A stretch of DNA of 60,053 bases. Source: Paenibacillus xylanivorans (GTDB taxonomy: Bacteria; Bacillota; Bacilli; Paenibacillales; Paenibacillaceae). Under the pieces are notes generated by a model. The model was not told the origin of the DNA. It saw only the letters and a list, made by a program, of their open reading frames with translations, and made no database searches. Where the stretch lies: positions 207,517 through 267,569 of the forward strand of contig NZ_LITU01000075.1 of the NCBI RefSeq assembly GCF_001280595.1. Direction: 5' to 3'. Of the stretch, positions 1-9,360 are shown piece by piece; positions within the stretch are counted from its first letter, which is position 1; each line of letters opens with the position of its first letter. A program made the position numbers and the translations under genes.

Positions 1-15
1 CCTTCTCCAAAAGGT

Positions 16-119
16 AAAATCCGGGGATAAAGGCATAGCATATGCTTTCGATGTAGCTTTCTTTCAGAAAGCTTTTAGCTTACGCTTTCTTCAGATTACT
101 TCTGTCCTCTCCGTTAACG
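16..119. repeat. Dispersed intergenic repeat, copy A
   Basis: This stretch beyond the 3' end of the GH38 gene shares a 19-nt exact block (16-34, beginning AAAATCCGGGGATAAAGGC) and a looser 3' block (83-119) with a second copy near 31,961-32,062. Copy A has about 48 nt of extra, partly palindromic sequence between the blocks, and its 5' arm lies outside the window. No gene is visible in 1-168. Confidence 0.6.
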
Positions 120-168
120 TGTGAATAAAGAGCTGAACATACATAGCTCAAAATATTTCAAAAAAGGT

Positions 169-3100
169 TTACCGTAGTAGCACGGTTTTTATTTCGTAAG
201 GTTTAAAAGACAATGTAATCTGACCATTGGTGCTGGCCAGCGGTTCGCCCTGTTCTTCCAAGGCGTTGGAGTGATAGGCTTGCTCAAATGCATGCGGCCA
301 TTGCAGTGTCATACTTTCACGTGTGCCTGAAGATTCATAGAAACGAAGCACTGTACCGTGTCCTTCCTCAGCCGGTTTGACCGTATCCAGAATGACATGA
401 CTGCTATCAAATTCAATCCATGCTCCAGTTGCCGGGCGTATGCCTGCGTTCTGCGCCACCTGCTGCACCGGCACTTCATGATTCAATTCGGCTGCCTGAC
501 GCACGGTATGTGCACTTCTCCAGTCGCCTTCATGTGGATACAGGGAATAGGTAAAGTTATGTTCTCCAAGATCCGCAGTCCGGTCAGGCCATCTCGGTGC
601 ACGCAGCAAGGAGAGGCGAATCGTGCTTCCCTGTACGTCGTATCCGTATTTGCAGTCATTAAGCAAACTGACGCCATATCCGTACTCCGCGACATCTGCG
701 AAGCGATGTCCGCACACTTCATACTGAGCTTGCTCCCAACTCGTGTTGCGATGGGTCGGACGCTCCAATGCACCGAATGGAATTTCATATGTTGCTTTGG
801 AAGTCACCACATCGATCGGGAAGCCCACTTTGAGCAATTTATGATCTTCATTCCAGCTCACATGGGTCTTGAAATCGATTCGTCGATTGTCATGATAGAA
901 TATAACGTCCTGTGTGATTTCCGACTGATGGATTTTCCAGCGGAAGCGAAGTACATCCTTCGTCGTGCCTGCCAGCACCAGTTTCTTCTCCATAAGCTCC
1001 GCTTCTCCAGCAACCTGGGCCTCATAACGGCTGTCGATATCCCAAGCATCCCAGAGCGTCGGACGGTCATGGAAAAATTGAAATTGATTGCCGCGTTCAC
1101 CCGGCTTCAGAATCTCGCGATCTGCTGTCTTGTCCCACAAGCGGGATATCTCGCCACGATCGTTAAACTGCACATGGTAATACTCGGTTTCCCATGTGTC
1201 GTTAAAGCTCTTTTGGCCGGCAATGCTCGTCATTTCCCGTACATTCGTTTCCCTTGCATTTTCCGGTACGAGCCAAATCGTCTTATGCCCAAACGCTGGA
1301 ATGTCAGTCACCAGAATCGAAACTTGGCTGTCTTCCCTATCCATTCGCAAACGCTGACCTTCTTCATCTATGACGTAACGATCAAATCCATCATACATCT
1401 GAAGCTGAACAACTGCACTTCTATTCCAGCCGAGGCTGTTAAACACAACATAAGGAACAGAACCCTCTGGCCCCTGCGTGTTAATCTCCTTCGTCAATGC
1501 CGCAACCCCTTGATTCAGTCCTGCTCTACCTAACTCAAATACCCGAACATACTCCTCATCCGAAGTTACATAGGATTCCGTAATGGCCGAACCAGGGATA
1601 ATATCATGGAATTGATTCAGCAAGATCAGCTTCCAGCCATCATGCAGGGAAGAGCGTACTTCCGCTTCCTGCTGTGCATCCATATTCGATAGCGCAAGGG
1701 TGTTCCAGAGCTCCGCTTCACGATAAAGTACCTCAGCCTTCCGGTTGTTGCGCTTATTGCGTCCATGAGTCGTATAGGTACCCCGGTGAAGCTCCAAATA
1801 CAGGTCGCCATGCCATTTTGGAAGATCAGGCTGTGCCTTCTCGATTCCGGCAAAAAAGGCTCCGGCCGTACTATAACCATTCTTCGGCTGTCCCACCATC
1901 AACTCCGAACGATCCACATACTCCAGCATCTCTCGCGTTACGCCACCACCGCCGTCGCCATGCCCATACAGAAGCATATGCTCAGGATGCGCCGCCTTCT
2001 CGCGGTAAGACTGCCAATGATCATGAATGTCCTTCGGCAGCGTGTGCTCGTTGACACCATGATTGAGGTAAGACAGGATGGCCGTTCCATCAATACCTAC
2101 CCAGTGGAAAAGGTCATATGGGAATACGTTCGTATCATTCCATCCGAGTTTGGTCGTCATAAAGTACTCGACATTACCATGCTTCAAAATCTGAGGCAGG
2201 GAAGCACAATAACCAAATGTATCTGGCAGCCATTCAATTTGGGATGTTTTGCCGAACTCCTCCATATAAAAGCGCTGACCGTATAACATCTGACGAATCA
2301 GAGATTCCCCGCTCGGAATGTTCAGATCGGGCTCAACCCACATACCGCCAACCAGTTCCCAGCGTCCTTCGGCAATGCGCTTCTTCACCCGTTCATACAG
2401 CTCGGGATCATGTTTCTTCAGAAAAGCATACAGCAAAGGCTGGCTCTGTGAATAAACATAATCGGGATATTCATTCATAAGTGCATCCACCGTGGAAAAT
2501 GTACGACTGGTCTTCCGCACCGTCTCACGTACAGGCCACAGCCAGGCAATATCGATGTGCGATTGCCCCACCATATGCTCCAAGCCTTCAGCGTTTCCAC
2601 CAATCTCACGCACTTCATGAATCAATCTTTCTTCGATGCTGTGGATGCCATTTCCCTGCTTGACATCCTCTTCTGTCAGGCCAACAAATTGATCCATCGC
2701 TCGATATATCGCTTCCAGTAGGCGCACACGGCGGAAATCACTTTCCGGCAGCAGCACCGCGGAATCACGCACAATCGTGACCGTGTACATCAGGCTGCGG
2801 ACAGGTTCATTCGGTCGCACCAACAAACTGCGGATCGATGTAATCGGCGGCTGAATAACCGCTTGCTGATTCAATGGATCGACAGGCTCAGGTACCGGAT
2901 CGAATAACTCAATCTCAAGCTCGGGCTGTGCCCCTATTCGGGAAGGATCGAGTGTTACATACGTATGATTACGATCCAGTCCTTGATAGGAGTGTCCATT
3001 CACCCGCAGCAAGCCTTCTCCACCGGATTCAAATACAAGTCCGTAAGGTGCCTTCAGCCAGGAGGCGGGCATTTCCAGACGGGTACGGAAGAAATAGGTC

Positions 3101-3276
3101 GTTCCCTGATCACTCGGGAAACGTTCCAATCCCTCGCCTTCTGTATACGCCTTCTGATCCTCGTATTGTCCTGGTACTTTATAATAAGCGCGGGTGATGT
3201 CCCAACTGCGCAGCTCCATTTGCTCCAGCCACTGACATTCGGATAACTCGCGAATAAATCGTCTGATGCGTTCCAT
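169..3276 (-). CDS. GH38 alpha-mannosidase (cytosolic type)
   Basis: This is a 1035-residue family 38 retaining alpha-mannosidase. The zinc-site motif GQSHIDIAWLW (H240, D242) and the nucleophile motif EWLPDTFGY (D352) are both visible. The long N-terminal beta domain (about 1-220) and the length resemble the cytosolic MAN2C1 class, which trims free oligomannose. There is no signal peptide, so it should act on imported sugar. It is the last gene of the importer/GH3/GH38 operon. Its Shine-Dalgarno GGAGG lies inside the last codons of the GH3 gene, with only 3 nt between the genes, which suggests translational coupling. The exact linkage specificity (1,2/1,3/1,6) cannot be read from sequence. 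Confidence 0.93.
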   Translation of the reverse strand: MERIRRFIRELSECQWLEQMELRSWDITRAYYKVPGQYEDQKAYTEGEGLERFPSDQGTTYFFRTRLEMPASWLKAPYGLVFESGGEGLLRVNGHSYQGLDRNHTYVTLDPSRIGAQPELEIELFDPVPEPVDPLNQQAVIQPPITSIRSLLVRPNEPVRSLMYTVTIVRDSAVLLPESDFRRVRLLEAIYRAMDQFVGLTEEDVKQGNGIHSIEERLIHEVREIGGNAEGLEHMVGQSHIDIAWLWPVRETVRKTSRTFSTVDALMNEYPDYVYSQSQPLLYAFLKKHDPELYERVKKRIAEGRWELVGGMWVEPDLNIPSGESLIRQMLYGQRFYMEEFGKTSQIEWLPDTFGYCASLPQILKHGNVEYFMTTKLGWNDTNVFPYDLFHWVGIDGTAILSYLNHGVNEHTLPKDIHDHWQSYREKAAHPEHMLLYGHGDGGGGVTREMLEYVDRSELMVGQPKNGYSTAGAFFAGIEKAQPDLPKWHGDLYLELHRGTYTTHGRNKRNNRKAEVLYREAELWNTLALSNMDAQQEAEVRSSLHDGWKLILLNQFHDIIPGSAITESYVTSDEEYVRVFELGRAGLNQGVAALTKEINTQGPEGSVPYVVFNSLGWNRSAVVQLQMYDGFDRYVIDEEGQRLRMDREDSQVSILVTDIPAFGHKTIWLVPENARETNVREMTSIAGQKSFNDTWETEYYHVQFNDRGEISRLWDKTADREILKPGERGNQFQFFHDRPTLWDAWDIDSRYEAQVAGEAELMEKKLVLAGTTKDVLRFRWKIHQSEITQDVIFYHDNRRIDFKTHVSWNEDHKLLKVGFPIDVVTSKATYEIPFGALERPTHRNTSWEQAQYEVCGHRFADVAEYGYGVSLLNDCKYGYDVQGSTIRLSLLRAPRWPDRTADLGEHNFTYSLYPHEGDWRSAHTVRQAAELNHEVPVQQVAQNAGIRPATGAWIEFDSSHVILDTVKPAEEGHGTVLRFYESSGTRESMTLQWPHAFEQAYHSNALEEQGEPLASTNGQITLSFKPYEIKTVLLR

Positions 3277-3279
3277 TCC

Positions 3280-5628
3280 TTACGCCTCCTCTACCGTCAG
3301 CTCGGTAAACTGCGTATCATTCACATGGCTTCCGATATGAATATGGAATTGTCCAGGCTCAACGACAGGCTTGAGATCACGTCCGATATATTGCAGCTGC
3401 TCCGCTCCAATATGGAAGGTTACAGTCTGCGTCTCTCCGGGTTCCAAATTCACTTTAGCAAACCCCTTCAGCTCCTTGGCTGGACGAGCCACTCGGCTGA
3501 CCACATCGGATACGTACATCTGAATGACTTCTGCACCTCTGCAAGCCCCCGTATTGGTGACATCCACGGATACGGTAACCGTCTCGTCTGCTGTCATCGA
3601 TTCCGTACTCAGCTTCAGCTCGCTGTAATCAAAAGTAGTATAACTAAGCCCATATCCGAATGGATAGCGAGGCTCCAAATCCTCTTCCAAATATCGCTTG
3701 CCGCGTGATCGTTTACCATTGTAGTAGATCGGTAATTGACCCACATGCTTCGGAATGGAGATTGTCAATTTGCCGGAAGGATTCACATCGCCAAATAAAA
3801 TGTCCGCAATGGCATGCCCGCCCTCCTGGCCTGGATACCATGCTTCCAGAATGGCATCGGCATGTTCATCTACCCAAGGCTCGGTAATCGGACGACCGTT
3901 GATATAAACAATGACAAGTGTTTTGCCAAGCTTGTGGATCTCTTGAATCAGCTCCAGTTGTACTCCCGCAAGTCCAAGCGTCATGCGGTCAATGCCCTCC
4001 CCGCACTCCATGTCATTCCATGAGTTATCCGACACATTGGAAGCGCCGGTCTTCAGATCGATCGTTCCTTCACCAAAATCACGGGCACTTGAGCCCCCAA
4101 CGACCATGATGACTGTATCGGCTTGGCGCGCCGTTTCTATCGCGTGCTCGAACCCTTCCCTCGAATCGCCCTTGATGCGGCAACCCGGTGCGTAGAGCAC
4201 TTCGGCTTCACCATTCGAATTTCCACCGGAGCCTTCCCCCGCGTGCCCACTCTTACTAACGGCAAGCTTACTACGGATGCCATCCAGCACCGTAGCCACT
4301 TTGGATTTCGGTTGGGGGGATGTATAATCGCCCAACTGGTTGTAGGCCTGGTCTGCATTAGGACCAATGACAGCAATTCGGCCCGCTGTTGCCGTCGACA
4401 GAGGCAGAGCTGCAGCTTCATTTTTGAGCAAGACCACACCTTCTGCAGCCAATTGGCGTGCCAGTTGAATATGCTCTGCGCTGCCAATGACTTCTGCCGC
4501 TCGATCAGCATCCACATAAGGCTGCTCGAATAGTCCCAGCTTGAATTTCAGCGCCAGCACACGGCGGACAGCCTGATCCAGTACATGCATTTCAAGCTTG
4601 CCTTCCGAGATCGCCTGCACCAGATATTGTCCAAACATCTCACCGGACATTTCCATATCAATACCTGCCTGAATGGCCTGTACGGATGCTTCCAATCCAT
4701 CTGCCGCCACATCATGCCCACTTGCGAGCATGTTGATGGCACCACAGTCCGTAATGACCAGACCGTCAAAGCCCCATTCTTTACGCAGAACATCCTCCAG
4801 CAATTCCGTATTTACCGTACACGGAATACCGTCGATTTCGTTATAAGCCGGCATAATGGATTGAGCGCCTGCTTCAACAGCTTTTCGGAACGGATATAGA
4901 TCTACTTCAAGCAGTTCACGCCAGCCCATGTGCACAGGTCCCGCATTACGGCCACCTTCCGAGCTGCCATAACCGACAAAATGTTTCAGTGTAGCGGCTA
5001 CCGCATCCTCTTGGTCCAAACGCTCGCCCTGAAGCCCCTGCACGGATGCAACAGCCAGTTCACCAATGAGATATGGGTCTTCACCAAAGCATTCCTCGGT
5101 ACGTCCCCAGCGTGGATCACGTACAACATCCAGTACCGGGGAATACGTTACCGCACCGCCCTGAGCACGCGTCTCACGAGCAACAGCCCGGCACATATCA
5201 CGGTACAGATCCACGTTCCAGGTACTGCCCAAGAGCAGGGGAACCGGATAGACTGTACCGTCAATCGCCATATGTCCGTGTGAGCATTCCTCTCCGATCA
5301 GAATGGGAATCCCCAGTCTGGAATGCTCTACAGCATGACGCTGAATGAGGTTTACGGCTTCTGCTCCTTCTCTGGCAGACAGTCCATTTTCAAGCGTAAC
5401 ACCCGTCCATGGATCTGCACGAAGCGCACCATACAGGGAGCCTACGCCCCCATTTACCACCTGCTGCTTAAAGGATTCATTCAGCGTGATGTTTCCCTCA
5501 TTATTCGTATATGTCTGCCAGCCAAAAGGCTGGATGAGTTGACCCGCCTTTTCTTCCGTCGTCATTAAGCTCAGCAGATGTTCTACTCGCTCTTCCACGG
5601 ATTTGCTCTTATCCTTATATATCATCAT
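3280..5628 (-). CDS. GH3 beta-glycosidase, intracellular
   Basis: This 782-residue family 3 glycoside hydrolase has the N-terminal TIM barrel, the alpha/beta sandwich and a C-terminal fibronectin-III-like domain (about 680-770). The catalytic nucleophile is D294 in GLVITDCGAI, and the probable acid/base lies in the GEGIDRM loop of the second domain. No signal peptide is present, so it is cytoplasmic. A GGAGG site precedes tandem ATGs. Family members are beta-glucosidases, beta-xylosidases and related exo-enzymes, so the substrate is not certain. Between a GH38 mannosidase and a sugar importer it probably removes a beta-linked terminal sugar from imported oligosaccharide. Confidence 0.9.
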   Translation of the reverse strand: MMIYKDKSKSVEERVEHLLSLMTTEEKAGQLIQPFGWQTYTNNEGNITLNESFKQQVVNGGVGSLYGALRADPWTGVTLENGLSAREGAEAVNLIQRHAVEHSRLGIPILIGEECSHGHMAIDGTVYPVPLLLGSTWNVDLYRDMCRAVARETRAQGGAVTYSPVLDVVRDPRWGRTEECFGEDPYLIGELAVASVQGLQGERLDQEDAVAATLKHFVGYGSSEGGRNAGPVHMGWRELLEVDLYPFRKAVEAGAQSIMPAYNEIDGIPCTVNTELLEDVLRKEWGFDGLVITDCGAINMLASGHDVAADGLEASVQAIQAGIDMEMSGEMFGQYLVQAISEGKLEMHVLDQAVRRVLALKFKLGLFEQPYVDADRAAEVIGSAEHIQLARQLAAEGVVLLKNEAAALPLSTATAGRIAVIGPNADQAYNQLGDYTSPQPKSKVATVLDGIRSKLAVSKSGHAGEGSGGNSNGEAEVLYAPGCRIKGDSREGFEHAIETARQADTVIMVVGGSSARDFGEGTIDLKTGASNVSDNSWNDMECGEGIDRMTLGLAGVQLELIQEIHKLGKTLVIVYINGRPITEPWVDEHADAILEAWYPGQEGGHAIADILFGDVNPSGKLTISIPKHVGQLPIYYNGKRSRGKRYLEEDLEPRYPFGYGLSYTTFDYSELKLSTESMTADETVTVSVDVTNTGACRGAEVIQMYVSDVVSRVARPAKELKGFAKVNLEPGETQTVTFHIGAEQLQYIGRDLKPVVEPGQFHIHIGSHVNDTQFTELTVEEA

Positions 5629-5661
5629 CCTTCGATGCCTCCATCTGTAGAAGTGATTCGG

Positions 5662-6576
5662 TTACTCTTTAACGGCTCCGACCGTCAGTCCCTGTACAAA
5701 GTAACGCTGGAAGAACGGATAAGCGAAAATAATCGGCAACGTGGCGAGAACCACCATGGCCATCCGTGAAGTATCCTGCGGAATGGATTGCATCGCCGCC
5801 AGACTCATCGAGCTGTTCGCCGAGTTCTGCTGGATGAACTGGATGCTGGACTCGATCCGCATCAGCATGGATTGCAGCGGTACGAGGTTCGGATTATCGA
5901 TATATAACAGCGCATTGAACCAATCGTTCCAGTAGCCGAGCGTACTGAACAATCCGATCGTCGCTAGCCCCGGCAGAGATAATGGAATAACAATTTTCAA
6001 AAACGTATAAAATTCTCCGGCTCCATCAATTTTCGCCGATTCAATGACTGCATCCGGTACACTGGTTGAATAGAACGTACGCAGGATCATGATATAGAAG
6101 GCATTCATCGCGAGTGGCAGGATCAACGCCCATAAGGTATCTTTCAATCCAAGAAGCTGGGATACAACCATATAGGTTGGAATCATCCCGCCGTTGAACA
6201 ACATGGTCAGGATGGCAAATATGGCGAAAAATCTCCGATAACGGAAGCTCTTGCGGGAAATCGCATAAGCGTACAATGACATTAGAATTAAACTGACGAT
6301 GGTACCCAGTACCGTAACCAAAATAGTTACCCCGTACGCACGCAGCAGCGTGTCTCCACTCTGCCAGACAAACTGATAGGCTGCGAGACTCCACTCCGCC
6401 GGAATGAGTCGGTACCCGTCACGGGCCAGTACCTTCTCATCCGTAAGCGAAATGATGACCACAAACACAAAAGGAAATACACAAATCAAAGCGAATAGTC
6501 CGGCTATGATGTTCATAATTACGTTCCAGCCGTTGGATACATGATGGAAGTCGCGTTTTTTTACGAGTTGAGCCAC
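5662..6576 (-). CDS. Carbohydrate ABC transporter permease (LplC/YtcP type)
   Basis: This 304-residue integral membrane permease of the MalG/LplC group has six predicted membrane segments and the EAA-type loop ending in GLATIGLFSTLGYWNDWFNA (about 210-230). It starts with GTG preceded by AAAGGAG. It pairs with the upstream permease and lipoprotein to import a carbohydrate. No ATPase gene is present in the operon, as is usual for this class, which borrows a shared MsmX-like ATPase encoded elsewhere. The neighbouring GH38 and GH85 genes suggest an N-glycan-derived oligosaccharide as substrate. Confidence 0.92.
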   Translation of the reverse strand: MAQLVKKRDFHHVSNGWNVIMNIIAGLFALICVFPFVFVVIISLTDEKVLARDGYRLIPAEWSLAAYQFVWQSGDTLLRAYGVTILVTVLGTIVSLILMSLYAYAISRKSFRYRRFFAIFAILTMLFNGGMIPTYMVVSQLLGLKDTLWALILPLAMNAFYIMILRTFYSTSVPDAVIESAKIDGAGEFYTFLKIVIPLSLPGLATIGLFSTLGYWNDWFNALLYIDNPNLVPLQSMLMRIESSIQFIQQNSANSSMSLAAMQSIPQDTSRMAMVVLATLPIIFAYPFFQRYFVQGLTVGAVKE

Positions 6577-6600
6577 AGTGGTTCACTCCTTTCCCTTATC

Positions 6601-7530
6601 CTAGAATAGGCTGCTATCTTTATCGATTTTGCGTACAACATAGTTGGAAATGATAACAAGTACAAAGCCCACAACGGATTGATACAATCCGGCAGCTGTA
6701 CTCATGCCAATTTCACCGCTTGTTTTCAAGCCACGATACACATACGTATCAATAACATTCGTGACAGAATACAACGTACCTGAATCCCTTGGAACCTGAT
6801 AGAAGAGACCAAAGTCAGCATAGAAGATACGACCAACGGCCAACAGGGTCATAATAATGATGATGGGGGACAGCAATGGAATCGTTATATTGCGAATCTG
6901 CTGCCATTTGTTTGCACCATCGATCATCGCTGCCTCATACAGCGACCGATCAATCCCCAGAATGGAAGCCAGATAGACGATGCTGTTGTACCCAATGGTT
7001 TTCCATAAAGCTACGAACACCAGGATATACGGCCAGTATTTCGCTTCCGAATACCACTGAATGGGTTCCACGCCGAACCATCCAATAATTTGGTTCAACA
7101 TACCCCGGTCCATGCTCAGGAAGCTGAACGCGAAGTAACCGACAATAACCCAGGATAGAAAATAGGGCAGGAACATACCTGTCTGATACAACTTGGCCAA
7201 TCGTTTATTGATCAGCTCCGAGAGCAGAATCGCCAAACCTACAGCGAATACCAGCCCCAGAACAATAATGGCGATGTTATAAAAAAGCGTATTTCGAGTA
7301 ATGAGCCAAGCATCGTTAGTGCTGAACAGGAATTTGAAGTTATCCCAACCTACCCATTCGCTCTTCATCAGACTTGCCCAGAAACCTTCGCGACTAAAGC
7401 GATATTGCTTGAATGCTGCTACTGTGCCCACCAATGGCAAGTAGGAGAAGAAGAAGAACCAGATGGCGCCTGGCAGCACCATGAACAGCATGACTCGGTT
7501 TCTAATTAAATTTTTCAAAAATGCGGTCAT
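6601..7530 (-). CDS. Carbohydrate ABC transporter permease (LplB/YteP type)
   Basis: This 309-residue permease of the MalF/LplB group has six predicted membrane helices and the EAA-like loop around SLYEAAMIDGANKWQQIRNI. I chose the ATG at 7530 rather than the upstream in-frame ATG at 7578, because GGAGG lies 7 nt before it and the upstream extension runs through an intergenic hairpin. It is the second permease of the importer. The gap to the next permease gene is only 24 nt, so the two are co-translated. Confidence 0.92.
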   Translation of the reverse strand: MTAFLKNLIRNRVMLFMVLPGAIWFFFFSYLPLVGTVAAFKQYRFSREGFWASLMKSEWVGWDNFKFLFSTNDAWLITRNTLFYNIAIIVLGLVFAVGLAILLSELINKRLAKLYQTGMFLPYFLSWVIVGYFAFSFLSMDRGMLNQIIGWFGVEPIQWYSEAKYWPYILVFVALWKTIGYNSIVYLASILGIDRSLYEAAMIDGANKWQQIRNITIPLLSPIIIIMTLLAVGRIFYADFGLFYQVPRDSGTLYSVTNVIDTYVYRGLKTSGEIGMSTAAGLYQSVVGFVLVIISNYVVRKIDKDSSLF

Positions 7531-7562
7531 ATGGAGATCCTCCTTCAGGCTTGAATGAAAAA

Positions 7563-7593
7563 GGATCGGGCGCAACAAGCAGCGGCCCGATCC
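7563..7593 (-). terminator. Intra-operon attenuating terminator after the binding-protein gene
   Basis: GGATCGGGC and GCCCGATCC form a 9-bp stem, followed by five T residues on the minus strand. It lies between the lipoprotein gene and the first permease gene. Such a partial terminator would give much more binding protein than permease from one transcript. Confidence 0.75.
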
Positions 7594-7605
7594 CTGAATT
7601 TACCC

Positions 7606-9078
7606 TTACTTATTTGCCGCTCTCCAGGCATCAAGCTGGGTTTGGGCTTCAGCCATCACTTTTTCAAGTCCGGCTTGATTGAACTTCTCAATCACTTGCT
7701 CCAAATTGTTCTCTGGGTCCAGCGTACCTGTCATCAATGCGGCCCAGTATTGCTCTTTGACATTCTGCACTGCTGTCAGTTCCGACGACACCTTACTTGA
7801 GTCAAAGTTAAAGCTCAGAATTGGGGAATTTACACCCTCTGCATTAAACTTCTTGAACTCATCCCATTTGTTATCCGGGTCATTGTTGTTCAGATACAAC
7901 AACATGTTGTTACCGAGGGAGTAAGAAGGCATATCGTAGTTCTTGGATTCAGCCAGATTTTCCATGTGCGTATCATCCACTTTTTTGTAGTGAACGCCCT
8001 CAATACCGGAATCGACCATATTGCGCAGCACTGGATCTGTATTCAACAGGTTCAGGAACTCCATTGCTTTCTCCGGATATTCGGAGTTGGACGAGATGGC
8101 CATGATTGAACCTTGTACAGACGTGTTGGTGATGATCGCGTCACTCGCTGGTGTGGAAACTACCGGATATCCGTAACTTGCCGACCATTGGTTGTCTGCA
8201 AGCGGTTGAGTTTGTGCACGATCCAGGAACCAGTTGCCTGATGTAGTCAGGTCATTGGTGGAGCCTGTTGTTGCTGCCTCTGCAGATACATAACCAGCTT
8301 TGTAGTATTTGCTCATCGTTTTGAGTGCTGCCTTCATTTCTGGCGTATCCAGAATGTTCACAATCTTGTAATCCGTTGTATCCAGTTTGATTGCCATTGG
8401 CAAATTCTGAATGACATAGTCATAAGGAACATAAGGAACGAAGTTTTTATCCATTCCAAATGGAGTCACACTTGGCTCATTTTCCTTGATTGTTTTGAGC
8501 AGAGGCTCCAGACTGTCTAACGTACGAATATTGGAGATGTCCATTTTGTATTTATCAAGCAGCGTTTTGTTGAAACGCCATACCTCTTGTTGAGGCAACT
8601 CCTTGTTAGCCGGAATTCCGTAATTGTGTCCGTCTACTTTCGAACCGCTCAGGAATGCAGGATCGATGGTTTTAATGAGATCCTGACCGTATTTAGGTAG
8701 CAAGTCATCCAGCTCCATGAATGCGCCCTTTCTGGCATTTTGAACATAATCGAATCCGCCGGAAGAAGTGAACAGGATGTCCATTGGCTCGCCGGATGCC
8801 ACGTTAACTTGCATCTTTTGCGGATAGTCACCCCAGTCAACCATCTTCATCGTTACTGTGGCATTGATTTTTTCTTTGGTGTACTTGCTGACTTCTTCCA
8901 TCACTTTATTAACATCCTTCTGAGGAGTACCGATGGTATACCAGATCAGCTCGACAGGATCCTCACCTGCTCCCCCTGATTCTGACGCATCCTTGCTTCC
9001 TCCACAGGCGCTAAGAACAAGTGTAACCGCCATCAACAATGCAAGTACGAGAGAAAAACTTTTTCTTTGTTTACTCAT
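7606..9078 (-). CDS. Extracellular sugar-binding lipoprotein of the ABC importer
   Basis: This 490-residue solute-binding lipoprotein has a signal peptide and the lipobox LVLSACGG near residue 25. The length and architecture match the LplA/YtcQ group that works with LplB/LplC permeases. It would capture the oligosaccharide at the outer face of the membrane. It is the first gene of the catabolic operon. Its promoter region carries an inverted repeat and a 17-mer shared with the GH85 promoter, so the two are probably induced together. Confidence 0.92.
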   Translation of the reverse strand: MSKQRKSFSLVLALLMAVTLVLSACGGSKDASESGGAGEDPVELIWYTIGTPQKDVNKVMEEVSKYTKEKINATVTMKMVDWGDYPQKMQVNVASGEPMDILFTSSGGFDYVQNARKGAFMELDDLLPKYGQDLIKTIDPAFLSGSKVDGHNYGIPANKELPQQEVWRFNKTLLDKYKMDISNIRTLDSLEPLLKTIKENEPSVTPFGMDKNFVPYVPYDYVIQNLPMAIKLDTTDYKIVNILDTPEMKAALKTMSKYYKAGYVSAEAATTGSTNDLTTSGNWFLDRAQTQPLADNQWSASYGYPVVSTPASDAIITNTSVQGSIMAISSNSEYPEKAMEFLNLLNTDPVLRNMVDSGIEGVHYKKVDDTHMENLAESKNYDMPSYSLGNNMLLYLNNNDPDNKWDEFKKFNAEGVNSPILSFNFDSSKVSSELTAVQNVKEQYWAALMTGTLDPENNLEQVIEKFNQAGLEKVMAEAQTQLDAWRAANK

Positions 9079-9142
9079 TTCCTTGATCCTCCCTTTTCGT
9101 GTTCCCTTTAGCTCTACAAACTAACTGCTTTAACCTTATCGA

Positions 9143-9229
9143 ATGAAAGCATTTTCAAAAAGAAGATAAACTTAATATTTCGAGGTACAAATTAAAGAGA
9201 AATCAGTACCGATTCATTAATTTGTACCT
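9143..9229 (-). promoter_or_regulatory. Composite operator/promoter of the glycan importer operon
   Basis: A perfect 12-bp inverted repeat (AGGTACAAATTA at 9183-9194, TAATTTGTACCT at 9218-9229) flanks a further GGTAC box. On the minus strand, TAATTTGTACCT is followed after 23 nt by TTTGAAAATGCTTTCAT (9143-9159). The same box, spacing and 17-mer occur upstream of the GH85 gene. The first box is a candidate YesN site. The TGAAAATGCTTTCA core differs from a CcpA cre consensus at the central CG, and the TTGAAA may also serve as a -35 element. Confidence 0.6.
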
Positions 9230-9360
9230 ATTTGAATAAATCGCTTACATAAAAAAGACATACTGAGTAACATTTGGCACCAACTGCACTGCATGCCCTT
9301 CTGTCCTCAGAATGTCTCATCCATGTCAGTCCAATGGTCCAATTGATACTCCACTGGAAA

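Noticed and set aside
358..1533. 391-residue plus-strand ORF inside the GH38 gene
   Set aside because: Antisense shadow of the mannosidase, without a ribosome site or recognisable domain.
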